The notes under the pieces are model-generated. The model ran no database searches. It saw only the letters and a list, made by a program, of their open reading frames with translations, and was not told the origin of the DNA. From Candidatus Acidulidesulfobacter diazotrophicus (GTDB taxonomy: Bacteria > SZUA-79 > Acidulodesulfobacterales > Acidulodesulfobacteraceae), in NCBI GenBank assembly GCA_004195025.1, contig SGBB01000019.1, forward strand, positions 1 to 44,437: a stretch of DNA of 44,437 nucleotides, read 5' to 3'. Positions 32,087 to 40,463 of the stretch are shown here, piece by piece. The position numbers and the translations under genes are program-made. Within the stretch, counting starts at the first letter, position 1. The number at the start of each line of letters is the position of its first letter.

Positions 32087-33943
32087 ATGGGTAAATTTGA
32101 TAATTTCACAAAAGATGAGTTAATAGCGCTTCTTCAAAAAAAAGACGAAGAAATTAAAAATAAAGAATATGGTCTTGTCTGGGATAAAGAAAAAGAACCC
32201 GAACAAGTTGTTTTAGACTGCGAGACTAATTTGCCTGTACTTGAGAGAATAAAAGAAAAGGAAATTAAAACGGATGATAGCGACGACAATATTTTAATAG
32301 AAGGAGACAATTATCATGCTTTGTCGGTTCTTAATTATACGCACAAAGGGAAAATTGATATTATTTATATTGATCCGCCATATAACACAGGTAAAGCGAA
32401 TGAGTGGAAATATAATGATAAATATGTAGATGAAAATGATATATATAGACATAGCAAATGGCTTAATTTTATGGAAAAAAGATTAAAGCTCGCTAAAAAT
32501 GTTTTAAAAGAAAATGGTGTAATTTTTATAAGTATTGATGATAATGAATTAGCTCAATTAAAATTATTGTGTGATAAGATTTTTAAAGATAATTTTATTG
32601 CAAACATAATATGGCAGAAAAAATTTTCACCACAAAATGATGCAACTTATTTTTCCAATATGCATGATTATATTTTAGTGTTTGCAAATAGAAAAAAGAA
32701 AAATAAGAAAGATTTTTTGGGGTGGGAAAGAAACCTATTAAAAAGAAATGAAAATAGTTCTTATAAGAACATTGATAATGATGTAAGAGGATTATGGACA
32801 TCTGGAGACCTAACAGCGGAAGGTCCAACTGAAAATTGTATATATCCGATAGAAAGTCCGACAGGGAAAATTCATTATCCGCCGATAGGGAAAAGATGGG
32901 TATTTAATAAAGATAGTTATATTATTTTAAAAAATCAAAACAAAATTTGGTTTGGTAAGGATGGTAATAGTTACCCAAGGTTAAAAAGATTTTTGTCAGA
33001 AGTGCAAGATGGGTACGTTCCAAACACTATTTGGTTTTATAATGAGGTAGGTCATACTCAAGATGCTAAACAAGAGTTTAATGATTTTTTTCAAAGAGAA
33101 ATAGATTTTGAATATCCAAAACCATCAAAATTAATAAAAAGAATTATTCAAATTGGTGGAAATAAAGATTCAATAATCTTAGACTATTTCGCTGGAACTG
33201 GAACAACAGGCCAATCTGTTTTGGAGCTCAACAAAGAAGATGGCGGAAATAGAAAGTTTATATTATGTACAAATAATGAAAATAATATTTGCGAAGAAAT
33301 CACATTTCAAAGAATTTACAAGTCTATCAAAGGCTATAAGTTTAAAGGCAAGGATAAAACAACTCTTTTTGAACAAAAAATTACCTTTTCTAACTTTACA
33401 AAAAATTTTAATGAATTATTAGAAGAAATAAATACTATTATTAAAGAAAATAATGACAAATATGATAAAATTGAAAAGAAATTTGAGAATAATATTATAA
33501 AAATTGTGGGAATTAAAAATATTGATTCTTTTAAGGAAGGTTCTGGCGGTAATCTTCAATATTTTAAAACAGACCTTATCCCCGTAGAAACAATTAATAA
33601 AATAAACGACAAGCAAAGGCATGAGCTTACAAAAAAAGCGGGACAGATGATTGCAATTAAAGAGAACACCCTTAAAGAATTAGAATATAATAATTGGTAT
33701 CAGATATTTGAAAGCAGAAATAAGACAAGAAAAACAGTAATTTATTTCAGAGAAGATATGGATAAATTTGAAGAATTAGTTGAAAGTATCAAAGGCACAC
33801 AAACCGTTCTTTATGTTTTTTCATATGGAAGAATTGATAAAAAACTATTTAAATATTTAGATAAGAATATAACTATTGAGGATATCCCCGAACCTATTCT
33901 TGAAATATATAAGGAAATAAATTTAACCAATAAAAATAATTAA
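32087..33943 (+). CDS. mod: Type III restriction-modification methyltransferase (Mod)
   Basis: A 618-residue adenine-N6 methyltransferase of the beta class, with the catalytic DPPY first (IYIDPPYNTG, D96-Y99) and the AdoMet motif later (DYFAGTGTTG, F368-G372). The target-recognition region lies between them (about 150-330), and a long C-terminal helper domain follows. N-terminal residues 1-25 form a charged helix. The order and the adjoining Res gene, 2 bp after the stop, identify a type III system. Mod alone methylates one strand of an asymmetric site; with Res it forms the restriction complex. Intact; no phase-variable repeat is visible in the gene. Confidence 0.93.
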   Translation: MGKFDNFTKDELIALLQKKDEEIKNKEYGLVWDKEKEPEQVVLDCETNLPVLERIKEKEIKTDDSDDNILIEGDNYHALSVLNYTHKGKIDIIYIDPPYNTGKANEWKYNDKYVDENDIYRHSKWLNFMEKRLKLAKNVLKENGVIFISIDDNELAQLKLLCDKIFKDNFIANIIWQKKFSPQNDATYFSNMHDYILVFANRKKKNKKDFLGWERNLLKRNENSSYKNIDNDVRGLWTSGDLTAEGPTENCIYPIESPTGKIHYPPIGKRWVFNKDSYIILKNQNKIWFGKDGNSYPRLKRFLSEVQDGYVPNTIWFYNEVGHTQDAKQEFNDFFQREIDFEYPKPSKLIKRIIQIGGNKDSIILDYFAGTGTTGQSVLELNKEDGGNRKFILCTNNENNICEEITFQRIYKSIKGYKFKGKDKTTLFEQKITFSNFTKNFNELLEEINTIIKENNDKYDKIEKKFENNIIKIVGIKNIDSFKEGSGGNLQYFKTDLIPVETINKINDKQRHELTKKAGQMIAIKENTLKELEYNNWYQIFESRNKTRKTVIYFREDMDKFEELVESIKGTQTVLYVFSYGRIDKKLFKYLDKNITIEDIPEPILEIYKEINLTNKNN

Positions 33944-33945
33944 TT

Positions 33946-36285
33946 ATGATAATACTAAAAGATTTTCAAAAAACGGCAATAGACCAATTAAGTTTAACTT
34001 TTTTAGATTTATGGAAAACAGGCAAATATAAAATCCCGCTTGTTTTTAAATCTCCGACTGGATCTGGAAAAACAATTATGATGGCTGAGTTTTTAAGATG
34101 TCTTGACGATAATTATCTGTTTCACGAAGACAAAGCATATATATGGGTGTCTTTTGGCGGCGATGAATCATATTCTCAGTCAAAAGATAAACTTTACCGT
34201 TATTATAATGATGGCACGGATATGCATCTCAAAGATTATAATAATTTAAGTGAAGGAAAACTTTATAAGAACAATATTTTATTTATTAATTGGTCTAAGA
34301 TAAAAGGAACAGATAAAGAATCAAGAAAATTAAGAAAAAGTGGCGGTGTGGGTTATGGAGGCGAGGCGGTTTTTGACGAATTTATTCAAAATACAAGAAA
34401 AGAAAGAGACATTGTTTTAATTATTGACGAGGCACATACAGAAACCGATACCACACTTGCAAATGAAGTAATAGACCTTATAAATCCAAGAATTATTATA
34501 AAAATTACCGCAACTCCAAAAAATATTCCAAACGCAAGTGAAATTAATCAGAAAAAAGCAGGTTTTGTAGAAGTCCTTGAAAGTGAAGTAATAACAAGCG
34601 GACTTATTAAAGAAGAAATTATTATTCAAACAGATGAAGATATAAAAAAATTAGAGCATAAAGAATTTTCCGAAGATGAAATTATGCTTAAACTTGCTTA
34701 TGATAAAAGGCTTGAACTTAAAAAACTATATGAGAAATTAGGACTTGATATAAATCCGCTTGTTATGATTCAGCTTCCAAGCGATTTTAAAGAAAAAGAA
34801 GATGTGCAGATAAATAAAAAAGATATTGTTTTGTCATATCTTAGAGAAAAAGGAGCAAAGGAAAAGGAAATCGCAGTTTGGCTTTCGAATGAAAAGAAAA
34901 ATCTTGAGTTGATAGAAAAAAATGATAGCGAAGTTAATTTTATGATATTTAAGGTTGCTCCAGCAACAGGCTGGGATTGTCCAAGAGCTGAAATACTCGT
35001 AATGTTCAGAGAAATCACGAGCCCGACTTTTCACACTCAAATAATCGGAAGAATTAAAAGAATGCCTGAGGGTCATCGCTATAACAAAGAAGAATTAAAT
35101 AAAGCCTATATTTATACTAATTATAATAAAGACCATATTAGAAATATTAAAGATCCGGAAAATAAACATAAGATCCCTATTTACTTTACAGAACTCAAAA
35201 AAGACATTGAAATAATTACGTTGGAAACAACTTATTATCACAGAACGGATTTTAACACTCTTACTCCGCCGCCGTTATGGCAAAGACTTTTTCTTGAAAC
35301 AATGGATATAGAATTTGGAACAAGTAAAGAAATTTTTACCGAAATCGAAAACTATAATAAGGTGAAATCACTGATAAATCTTGAAAATAGAAATGTAAAT
35401 AATCGTATTATCGTAAATGCTAAAATTGAAAGTTTTGATAATTTTATTGATGAAATAAAAGAAAAAGCAACTAATATGAATTATCATTTTTCTAATTTAG
35501 ATGTTGAAAGGCTTTATAATTTGCTTTGCTTTGAAGAACTTAATAAACAAGAAGACGAAGAAGCAAAATATAATCCTTCAAGATCGTGGAGCCAACTCAA
35601 ATCAGCTTTAAATGTATGGTTTAACACTAGACTTGGGCTTGATAGAGATATATATTATCCGATCATTGTCAATGAATTATCAGGAGATAATATTAAAATT
35701 AAAACATCTATCAATAAAGCATTGAAAGATTTTAGAAAGAAGTATGAAATAGAAATAAAAGAAAAAGAAGAAAAAGAAGTTTTTGATTTAGAATTGCCGG
35801 AGCGAGAAATAGGTTTTACCGAGGATTATGAAAAAATAGAAGGTATAAATAAAAATATCTATAAAGAATTTTATAACAGAAAACAATATCTTGGAAAAGA
35901 TAACGAAGAAAGGTTTGTAAAATTTTTAGAATCGCAAGAAAATATTATCTGGTGGCATAAGCAAGATGATAGCGGTAGAAAGGTATTTGCTATTGAATAT
36001 TTTGACACGCAAGAAAAGAAGAATAGGCTTTTTTATACTGATTTTATCATTAAAACAATAAATAAAATTTATTTATTGGATACAAAAAGCGGCAATACGG
36101 CAAAATCACAAGAAACAGCGGATAAAAATAAGGCTCTTCAGAAATGGATTAAAGAAAAAAAATCAAAATATGTATTTGAGATAATCGGCGGAATCATAAT
36201 TGAAAAATATCCTCACTGGAAAATAAATAAAAAAGAAAATTATGTTTATGAAAATGAAAGCGATTGGGAAATTTTAGAATTTTAA
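33946..36285 (+). CDS. res: Type III restriction enzyme (Res), helicase-nuclease
   Basis: A 779-residue superfamily-2 ATPase. Walker A is SPTGSGKT (36-43), DEAH is IIDEAHTETD (D161-H164), motif III-like ITATPKN follows, and VAPATGWDCPRAEILVMFRE with QIIGRIKRM is motif VI. The C-terminus carries the PD-(D/E)XK nuclease: FYTDFIIK (D699) and LLDTKSGN (D712, K714). It translocates on unmodified DNA and cuts when two sites meet head to head. The gene starts 2 bp after mod and is surely co-transcribed. Slightly shorter than some Res proteins (about 900) but all motifs are present. Confidence 0.93.
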   Translation: MIILKDFQKTAIDQLSLTFLDLWKTGKYKIPLVFKSPTGSGKTIMMAEFLRCLDDNYLFHEDKAYIWVSFGGDESYSQSKDKLYRYYNDGTDMHLKDYNNLSEGKLYKNNILFINWSKIKGTDKESRKLRKSGGVGYGGEAVFDEFIQNTRKERDIVLIIDEAHTETDTTLANEVIDLINPRIIIKITATPKNIPNASEINQKKAGFVEVLESEVITSGLIKEEIIIQTDEDIKKLEHKEFSEDEIMLKLAYDKRLELKKLYEKLGLDINPLVMIQLPSDFKEKEDVQINKKDIVLSYLREKGAKEKEIAVWLSNEKKNLELIEKNDSEVNFMIFKVAPATGWDCPRAEILVMFREITSPTFHTQIIGRIKRMPEGHRYNKEELNKAYIYTNYNKDHIRNIKDPENKHKIPIYFTELKKDIEIITLETTYYHRTDFNTLTPPPLWQRLFLETMDIEFGTSKEIFTEIENYNKVKSLINLENRNVNNRIIVNAKIESFDNFIDEIKEKATNMNYHFSNLDVERLYNLLCFEELNKQEDEEAKYNPSRSWSQLKSALNVWFNTRLGLDRDIYYPIIVNELSGDNIKIKTSINKALKDFRKKYEIEIKEKEEKEVFDLELPEREIGFTEDYEKIEGINKNIYKEFYNRKQYLGKDNEERFVKFLESQENIIWWHKQDDSGRKVFAIEYFDTQEKKNRLFYTDFIIKTINKIYLLDTKSGNTAKSQETADKNKALQKWIKEKKSKYVFEIIGGIIIEKYPHWKINKKENYVYENESDWEILEF

Positions 36286-36350
36286 TACAATGTTATTATA
36301 GAATATAATTTTATAAAATTTCAATAAATAAAATATGGACACGTCAGCTA

Positions 36351-38537
36351 ATGAAAATTAATTCAATTAAACTAAAAAACTTCTTATCTTTTGGAGAGGA
36401 AGAAACATTTTTAGACAATTTAGGTAATTTAAATATTATTGTCGGTCCTAACAATTCCGGAAAGACAAATATATTTAGAACATTAAGCTTGGCAAAAAAA
36501 ATAATTAATTCTACTAATCCAATTCCAGATGAAACAATTCAATATTACTTCCATTTAAATAATAAATCTGAAAAATCCAATATTACAATAGAATTTAGCA
36601 TTTCAGATAATAAAAAGGATATAATTCTTGATATTTTCAATTTTATTTTTTCCTTAATTAAAATTCAAAATAATGATTTTAATATAAGAACATCATTTGA
36701 TCGTTCGACGACCTTTAGAAATTTCATTGAGGGTATTTTTAATAGTAATCAACAAGACAATAGTAATTTTAACAGGGTTGATATAGATAAATTTTTTAAT
36801 TATATACAAAATATTTTCATAGAATATGCCGAAGAAATAATAAAGAAAGTATCTAAAGTGATTTTATCAATAGAAATACGCGAAGATTTATTTAATTTTA
36901 AAATATATCTTAAAGATGACCTAAATAATTGCGTTTATGGTTTTGATAATAATACAGAATATATAAATTATGAAAGAGGCGACTACGACAGTTTTGATTT
37001 AAAATTCAAAGAAATGTTTCAATCTAAAATTAAATCAAAATTGCAAACTAATTTTGAAGGCAGCGAAGAGTTAGAAAAAGAAATTAAAAAATTTTTATAT
37101 GAAACTAGTCTTGAATTTGCAACTGGATTCATTGATATTAAACATGAAATGACAGGTATTGATTCAAAACAAATTTATACTCTTTATTATAAAATTAATG
37201 ATTATTTAACTAAATTAAATTTAGGATCATCGATACAAAATGTTAAAAATAGATTTTCAATTAGCCATGTGATAAGGCAAATTATAGTAAACAGTTTAAT
37301 ATTCACCGAAGAATTTTATGGATCATCTCAAGGATCGTTTGATAGTATATCTGATTTAACTAATGCAGGACATGAAGAACTTAATTTGAGGCTTTATGTG
37401 TTAAAGAATAACTATCCTGATAAATTTAATGAAATTAAAAATAAATTTGCTAAAATTTTTAATAATATTGATTTTGATATTCAATCAGCTAATAGAATTG
37501 ATAAGAGAAAAGTTTTAATAAGGGATATAAGTAATGATGCTGATAATAACTTAAATAAGTCAAATACTATCGGTTCATATACCGTTCCAGAGCATAAAGA
37601 CTATTATTATGAGGATGTAACAGTTTTAGAACCTTATATTGTTTTTTATGATAAAGACAAGGATTTAAAAATTACATTTGATTTTGCAAGTTCAGGAATG
37701 AAAGAATTATTGAATTTATTAAGTTTAACAACAATAGGCGGTATTGAGAACAATATAATATTTATGGACGAGCCGGGCGCGACGTTTCACCCGTCAATGC
37801 AGAAGAAATTTTTAGAAGAAATTATAACAAATAGTAAAAGCGCAGGTCAAGTCTTTATAATAACGCATTCCCCTTATTTTATTCCGTCAAATTTTTTAGA
37901 TTTTAACAATAATAATAGCCAGATAAAATTGTTTAGATTTTATAAAAATGTAGACGGAGTATCCACAGGATTCATAGATATAAACAAAAGTATTGATAAC
38001 AATAATGATTTGGAGGGCTTAAAAACTGTAATTAGAGCAAATATAGACAAAATTATAAGAGCCCCTTTTGCAAATCTTGTTGTTGTGGTAGAAGGCATTG
38101 AAGAACAAATGAGTTTATCGTCTTTATTGCTTAAATATTGCAATCTCAATATTGCAGATTTTGATATTGAAGTGATACATTCGCACGGTAAAAGTAATGT
38201 AGATAAATATAGCAATATTTTTAAAAATTGGAATATAAATACTTTATCAATTAAAGATTCGGATAAAAATACCAGCAGTCCTAATAATCAATACGAATAT
38301 TATTGGAACAATTATAATAATTATACAGAACTTATTTGTTCCATTCTTAAAGAATCAATTAACAATGGAATTAATTTAGACAACGAAAAAGAAATTCAAG
38401 AAGAATATAATAAAGAAAAGCCTCGAAAGTTGCATCTAAATAATTTATTATTGGATAATATAGATACAATATGTAAGGAACCAAATGCAAAAAAGGATTT
38501 AGAAGAATTGTCAAATAAAATAAGAAAATTTATTTAA
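36351..38537 (+). CDS. OLD-family ATPase with TOPRIM nuclease domain
   Basis: A 728-residue protein. The ABC-type ATPase half has Walker A GPNNSGKT (32-39), a signature-like ASSGMKELLNLLSL and Walker B NIIFMDEPGATFHP (D473, E474). A TOPRIM domain follows: the general acid E581 in VVVVEGIEEQ and the metal pair D636/D638 in IKDSDKN. Overcoming-lysogenization-defect proteins and their Gabija-like relatives use this layout to nick or cut invading DNA. No UvrD-like partner is present, so it is not a standard Gabija. It lies 65 bp after res and 52 bp before the DUF2971 gene, the likely partner. Confidence 0.85.
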   Translation: MKINSIKLKNFLSFGEEETFLDNLGNLNIIVGPNNSGKTNIFRTLSLAKKIINSTNPIPDETIQYYFHLNNKSEKSNITIEFSISDNKKDIILDIFNFIFSLIKIQNNDFNIRTSFDRSTTFRNFIEGIFNSNQQDNSNFNRVDIDKFFNYIQNIFIEYAEEIIKKVSKVILSIEIREDLFNFKIYLKDDLNNCVYGFDNNTEYINYERGDYDSFDLKFKEMFQSKIKSKLQTNFEGSEELEKEIKKFLYETSLEFATGFIDIKHEMTGIDSKQIYTLYYKINDYLTKLNLGSSIQNVKNRFSISHVIRQIIVNSLIFTEEFYGSSQGSFDSISDLTNAGHEELNLRLYVLKNNYPDKFNEIKNKFAKIFNNIDFDIQSANRIDKRKVLIRDISNDADNNLNKSNTIGSYTVPEHKDYYYEDVTVLEPYIVFYDKDKDLKITFDFASSGMKELLNLLSLTTIGGIENNIIFMDEPGATFHPSMQKKFLEEIITNSKSAGQVFIITHSPYFIPSNFLDFNNNNSQIKLFRFYKNVDGVSTGFIDINKSIDNNNDLEGLKTVIRANIDKIIRAPFANLVVVVEGIEEQMSLSSLLLKYCNLNIADFDIEVIHSHGKSNVDKYSNIFKNWNINTLSIKDSDKNTSSPNNQYEYYWNNYNNYTELICSILKESINNGINLDNEKEIQEEYNKEKPRKLHLNNLLLDNIDTICKEPNAKKDLEELSNKIRKFI

Positions 38538-38589
38538 ATATATATATTTTAAAAATACTATTCATAAGTAAACAATATAAATTAAAATT

Positions 38590-39480
38590 ATGATTTATAA
38601 ATATACAACATATAAATGGCTGCCCGATATTATATCTACAAATTCGCTTCATTTTTCTTGCCCGTTAGATTTTAACGATCCTTTTGATAGCTATATTGCA
38701 ATAAAAAAATATGAAATACCTCCGGAGAAAATAGAGGATGCAAGAATAAAAACAACAAAAAATCAATTTGTTTTATCTTTAACTCAATCAAAAGATAATA
38801 TTTTAATGTGGAGTCATTACGCAAAATCTCATAAAGGTTTTTGTATCGGATTTAAATCAAATTTTAAAGAATTCTTAGAGTCGGCAGAAATAGCAGCAGA
38901 AATAAAAAAAGATGAATCCATAAAAGATTCATTAAATTTGCTCCAGTATCAAGGTTTACTTTTCGAAAAAGATTGCTTTGATTTAAAAAGTATAAGCGAA
39001 TCCAATATTGAAGGCATGCTATTAGGATCTAAAGTAGCTTCGGAATTATTTAATGAAAATCTTTTATTTTACCCTTTATCTAAGGTAGATTATTCTGAAA
39101 ACAATGACATGCCCGGAAAATATGATACCCTTAAACACTATAAGTTCATTCAAGGGCATCATGATGGAGATGCTCGTAAGGAGGAAGCCAAGATTGGTGT
39201 ATTTTTAACGACAAAAAACAACTTATGGGGATATGAGGTAGAAAAAAGAATAATAACCCGCAGAAATTGGATATGTCAAGGGTTTATCACTAGAAAGGAT
39301 GATGCGAATATAAAGTTTAAGAAAAGCCTTCTAAAAGAAATCATTTTTGGCGTCAATACACCTGAACTACAAAAATATTGTATAAAAAATTTAATAGAAA
39401 AAAATGGCTACAAAGATGTAGAATTTTATCAGGCGGAAAGAAAAGAAGACAAGTATGAACTTAATATAAATAAAATATAA
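38590..39480 (+). CDS. DUF2971-family protein
   Basis: A 296-residue cytosolic protein matching DUF2971: the opening YKYTTYKWLPDIIST, the LHFSCPLDFNDPFDSY box (about 19-34) and the VLSLTQSKDNILMWSHYAKS and HKGFCIGF box (about 61-88), all highly conserved in this family, whose biochemical function I cannot state with confidence. The conserved Asp, Trp, His and Tyr residues suggest an enzyme. Members occur often beside defence genes. Here it follows the OLD ATPase on the same strand by 52 bp, which suggests a two-gene cassette with the OLD protein as nuclease or sensor and this one as effector. That pairing is inference. Confidence 0.75.
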   Translation: MIYKYTTYKWLPDIISTNSLHFSCPLDFNDPFDSYIAIKKYEIPPEKIEDARIKTTKNQFVLSLTQSKDNILMWSHYAKSHKGFCIGFKSNFKEFLESAEIAAEIKKDESIKDSLNLLQYQGLLFEKDCFDLKSISESNIEGMLLGSKVASELFNENLLFYPLSKVDYSENNDMPGKYDTLKHYKFIQGHHDGDARKEEAKIGVFLTTKNNLWGYEVEKRIITRRNWICQGFITRKDDANIKFKKSLLKEIIFGVNTPELQKYCIKNLIEKNGYKDVEFYQAERKEDKYELNINKI

Positions 39481-39520
39481 AATATATAAATGCTTTTGAT
39501 TTATATTACAAAATAAAAAT

Positions 39521-40134
39521 ATGAACGATGAACATATAAAAAAATATGTAGAGGCTATAAAAGAAATAAATTTTAGAATAAACTCTATAAAATTTATTTA
39601 CGAATGTCATCAAGTACCGTTGTTTATAAGGGTAGAATCGGCAATGCTTCAAATTAGAAAATCGAATCGTTAGAATTGATAGCTTTGGCTTTGCTTGTCG
39701 CTAATGAAAAAAATTATTGTAATACAAAAAATGACATAAAAAAAATTTGGCAAGCAGATAAGATATTAAATGGATTAGAAAAAATAAACCCAAATTTCTA
39801 TCCTATTCCATTAGTAGAAAAAGAAAATGCAAAAGAATTGATTATACGATTTAATAATTATTGAACAAAAGATGAATTTAAAAGTATATGTAATGGCAGA
39901 ATGTGTAATGAAATTTTGCATCGAGTTAATCCATTTAAAATATCATCAATGAGTGATAAATATTGGCAAGAACGCGCTGATTCGCTATCTGAATGGATTA
40001 CAAAAATAGCAAATTTGTTAAATATTCACAAAATTCAACTTGTTGATGAAGATATAATTTGGTTAATATATGCAAAGGGTTATAAGGACGATAAAGGAGT
40101 AGTCAATGATTATTGTACTTATAAAAAAGCGTGA
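39521..40134 (+). pseudogene. Twice-broken gene of unknown function
   Basis: Starting at the ATG at 39521, the frame reads MNDEHIKKYVEAIKEINFRI ... AMLQIRK and stops at 39671. One lost A in the AAAA run (about 39656-39660) would join it to IESLELIALALLVANEKNY in the next frame (39676 on). That frame meets a TGA at 39862-39864 (after FNNY) and then continues without break (TKDEFKSICNGRMCNEILHR) to 40134. The repaired protein would be about 204 residues, soluble, with paired Cys (ICNGRMC). No family recognised. The two lesions show it is dead or dying, in contrast to its intact neighbours. Confidence 0.7.
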
Positions 40135-40463
40135 TTTTTAAAAAAGTTAGCCAAATATTTATATAATTTCTTAAAAGGTATAATATAAACGGACTGTATA
40201 AATATCGTGCTATTTCAAAACAGCCGTTATTACCTAAATTATTTTTAAAAATAATTAATATATTTTTAAAATATAGATTTTTTTACAGGCGATATTGATA
40301 ATGTGATTAAGAATAAAGTTAAAGAAGAACTTGAGAAAATGATTATGCCAATAAGAAAAATAATTAATGCAATTTTTACTAATTAGAATTACAATTATAA
40401 TCAGTTTGTATAATGTAAATACTTTATTTTGAAATTAATTAATATATTTATTTAAATAAGCAA
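40135..40463. other. Gap upstream of the KAP gene
   Basis: AT-rich. One short plus-strand frame, 40302-40385, reads NKVKEELEKMIMPIRKIINA and resembles the tail of a helical protein; it has no credible start and is probably a relic. A CAGTTTGTATAATGTAAA segment near 40404 resembles the leader of the 150-bp repeat only weakly. Confidence 0.4.

Noticed and set aside
36351-38537. Gabija GajA
   Set aside because: No UvrD/GajB-like helicase follows; the neighbour is DUF2971, so only the broader OLD family is supported.
21789-40134. Genome-wide use of TGA as Trp
   Set aside because: Several intact genes end at TGA (toxin at 1327, the exported protein at 32001, the last gene at 44340), and Trp is encoded by TGG throughout; the two in-frame TGAs are better seen as lesions.
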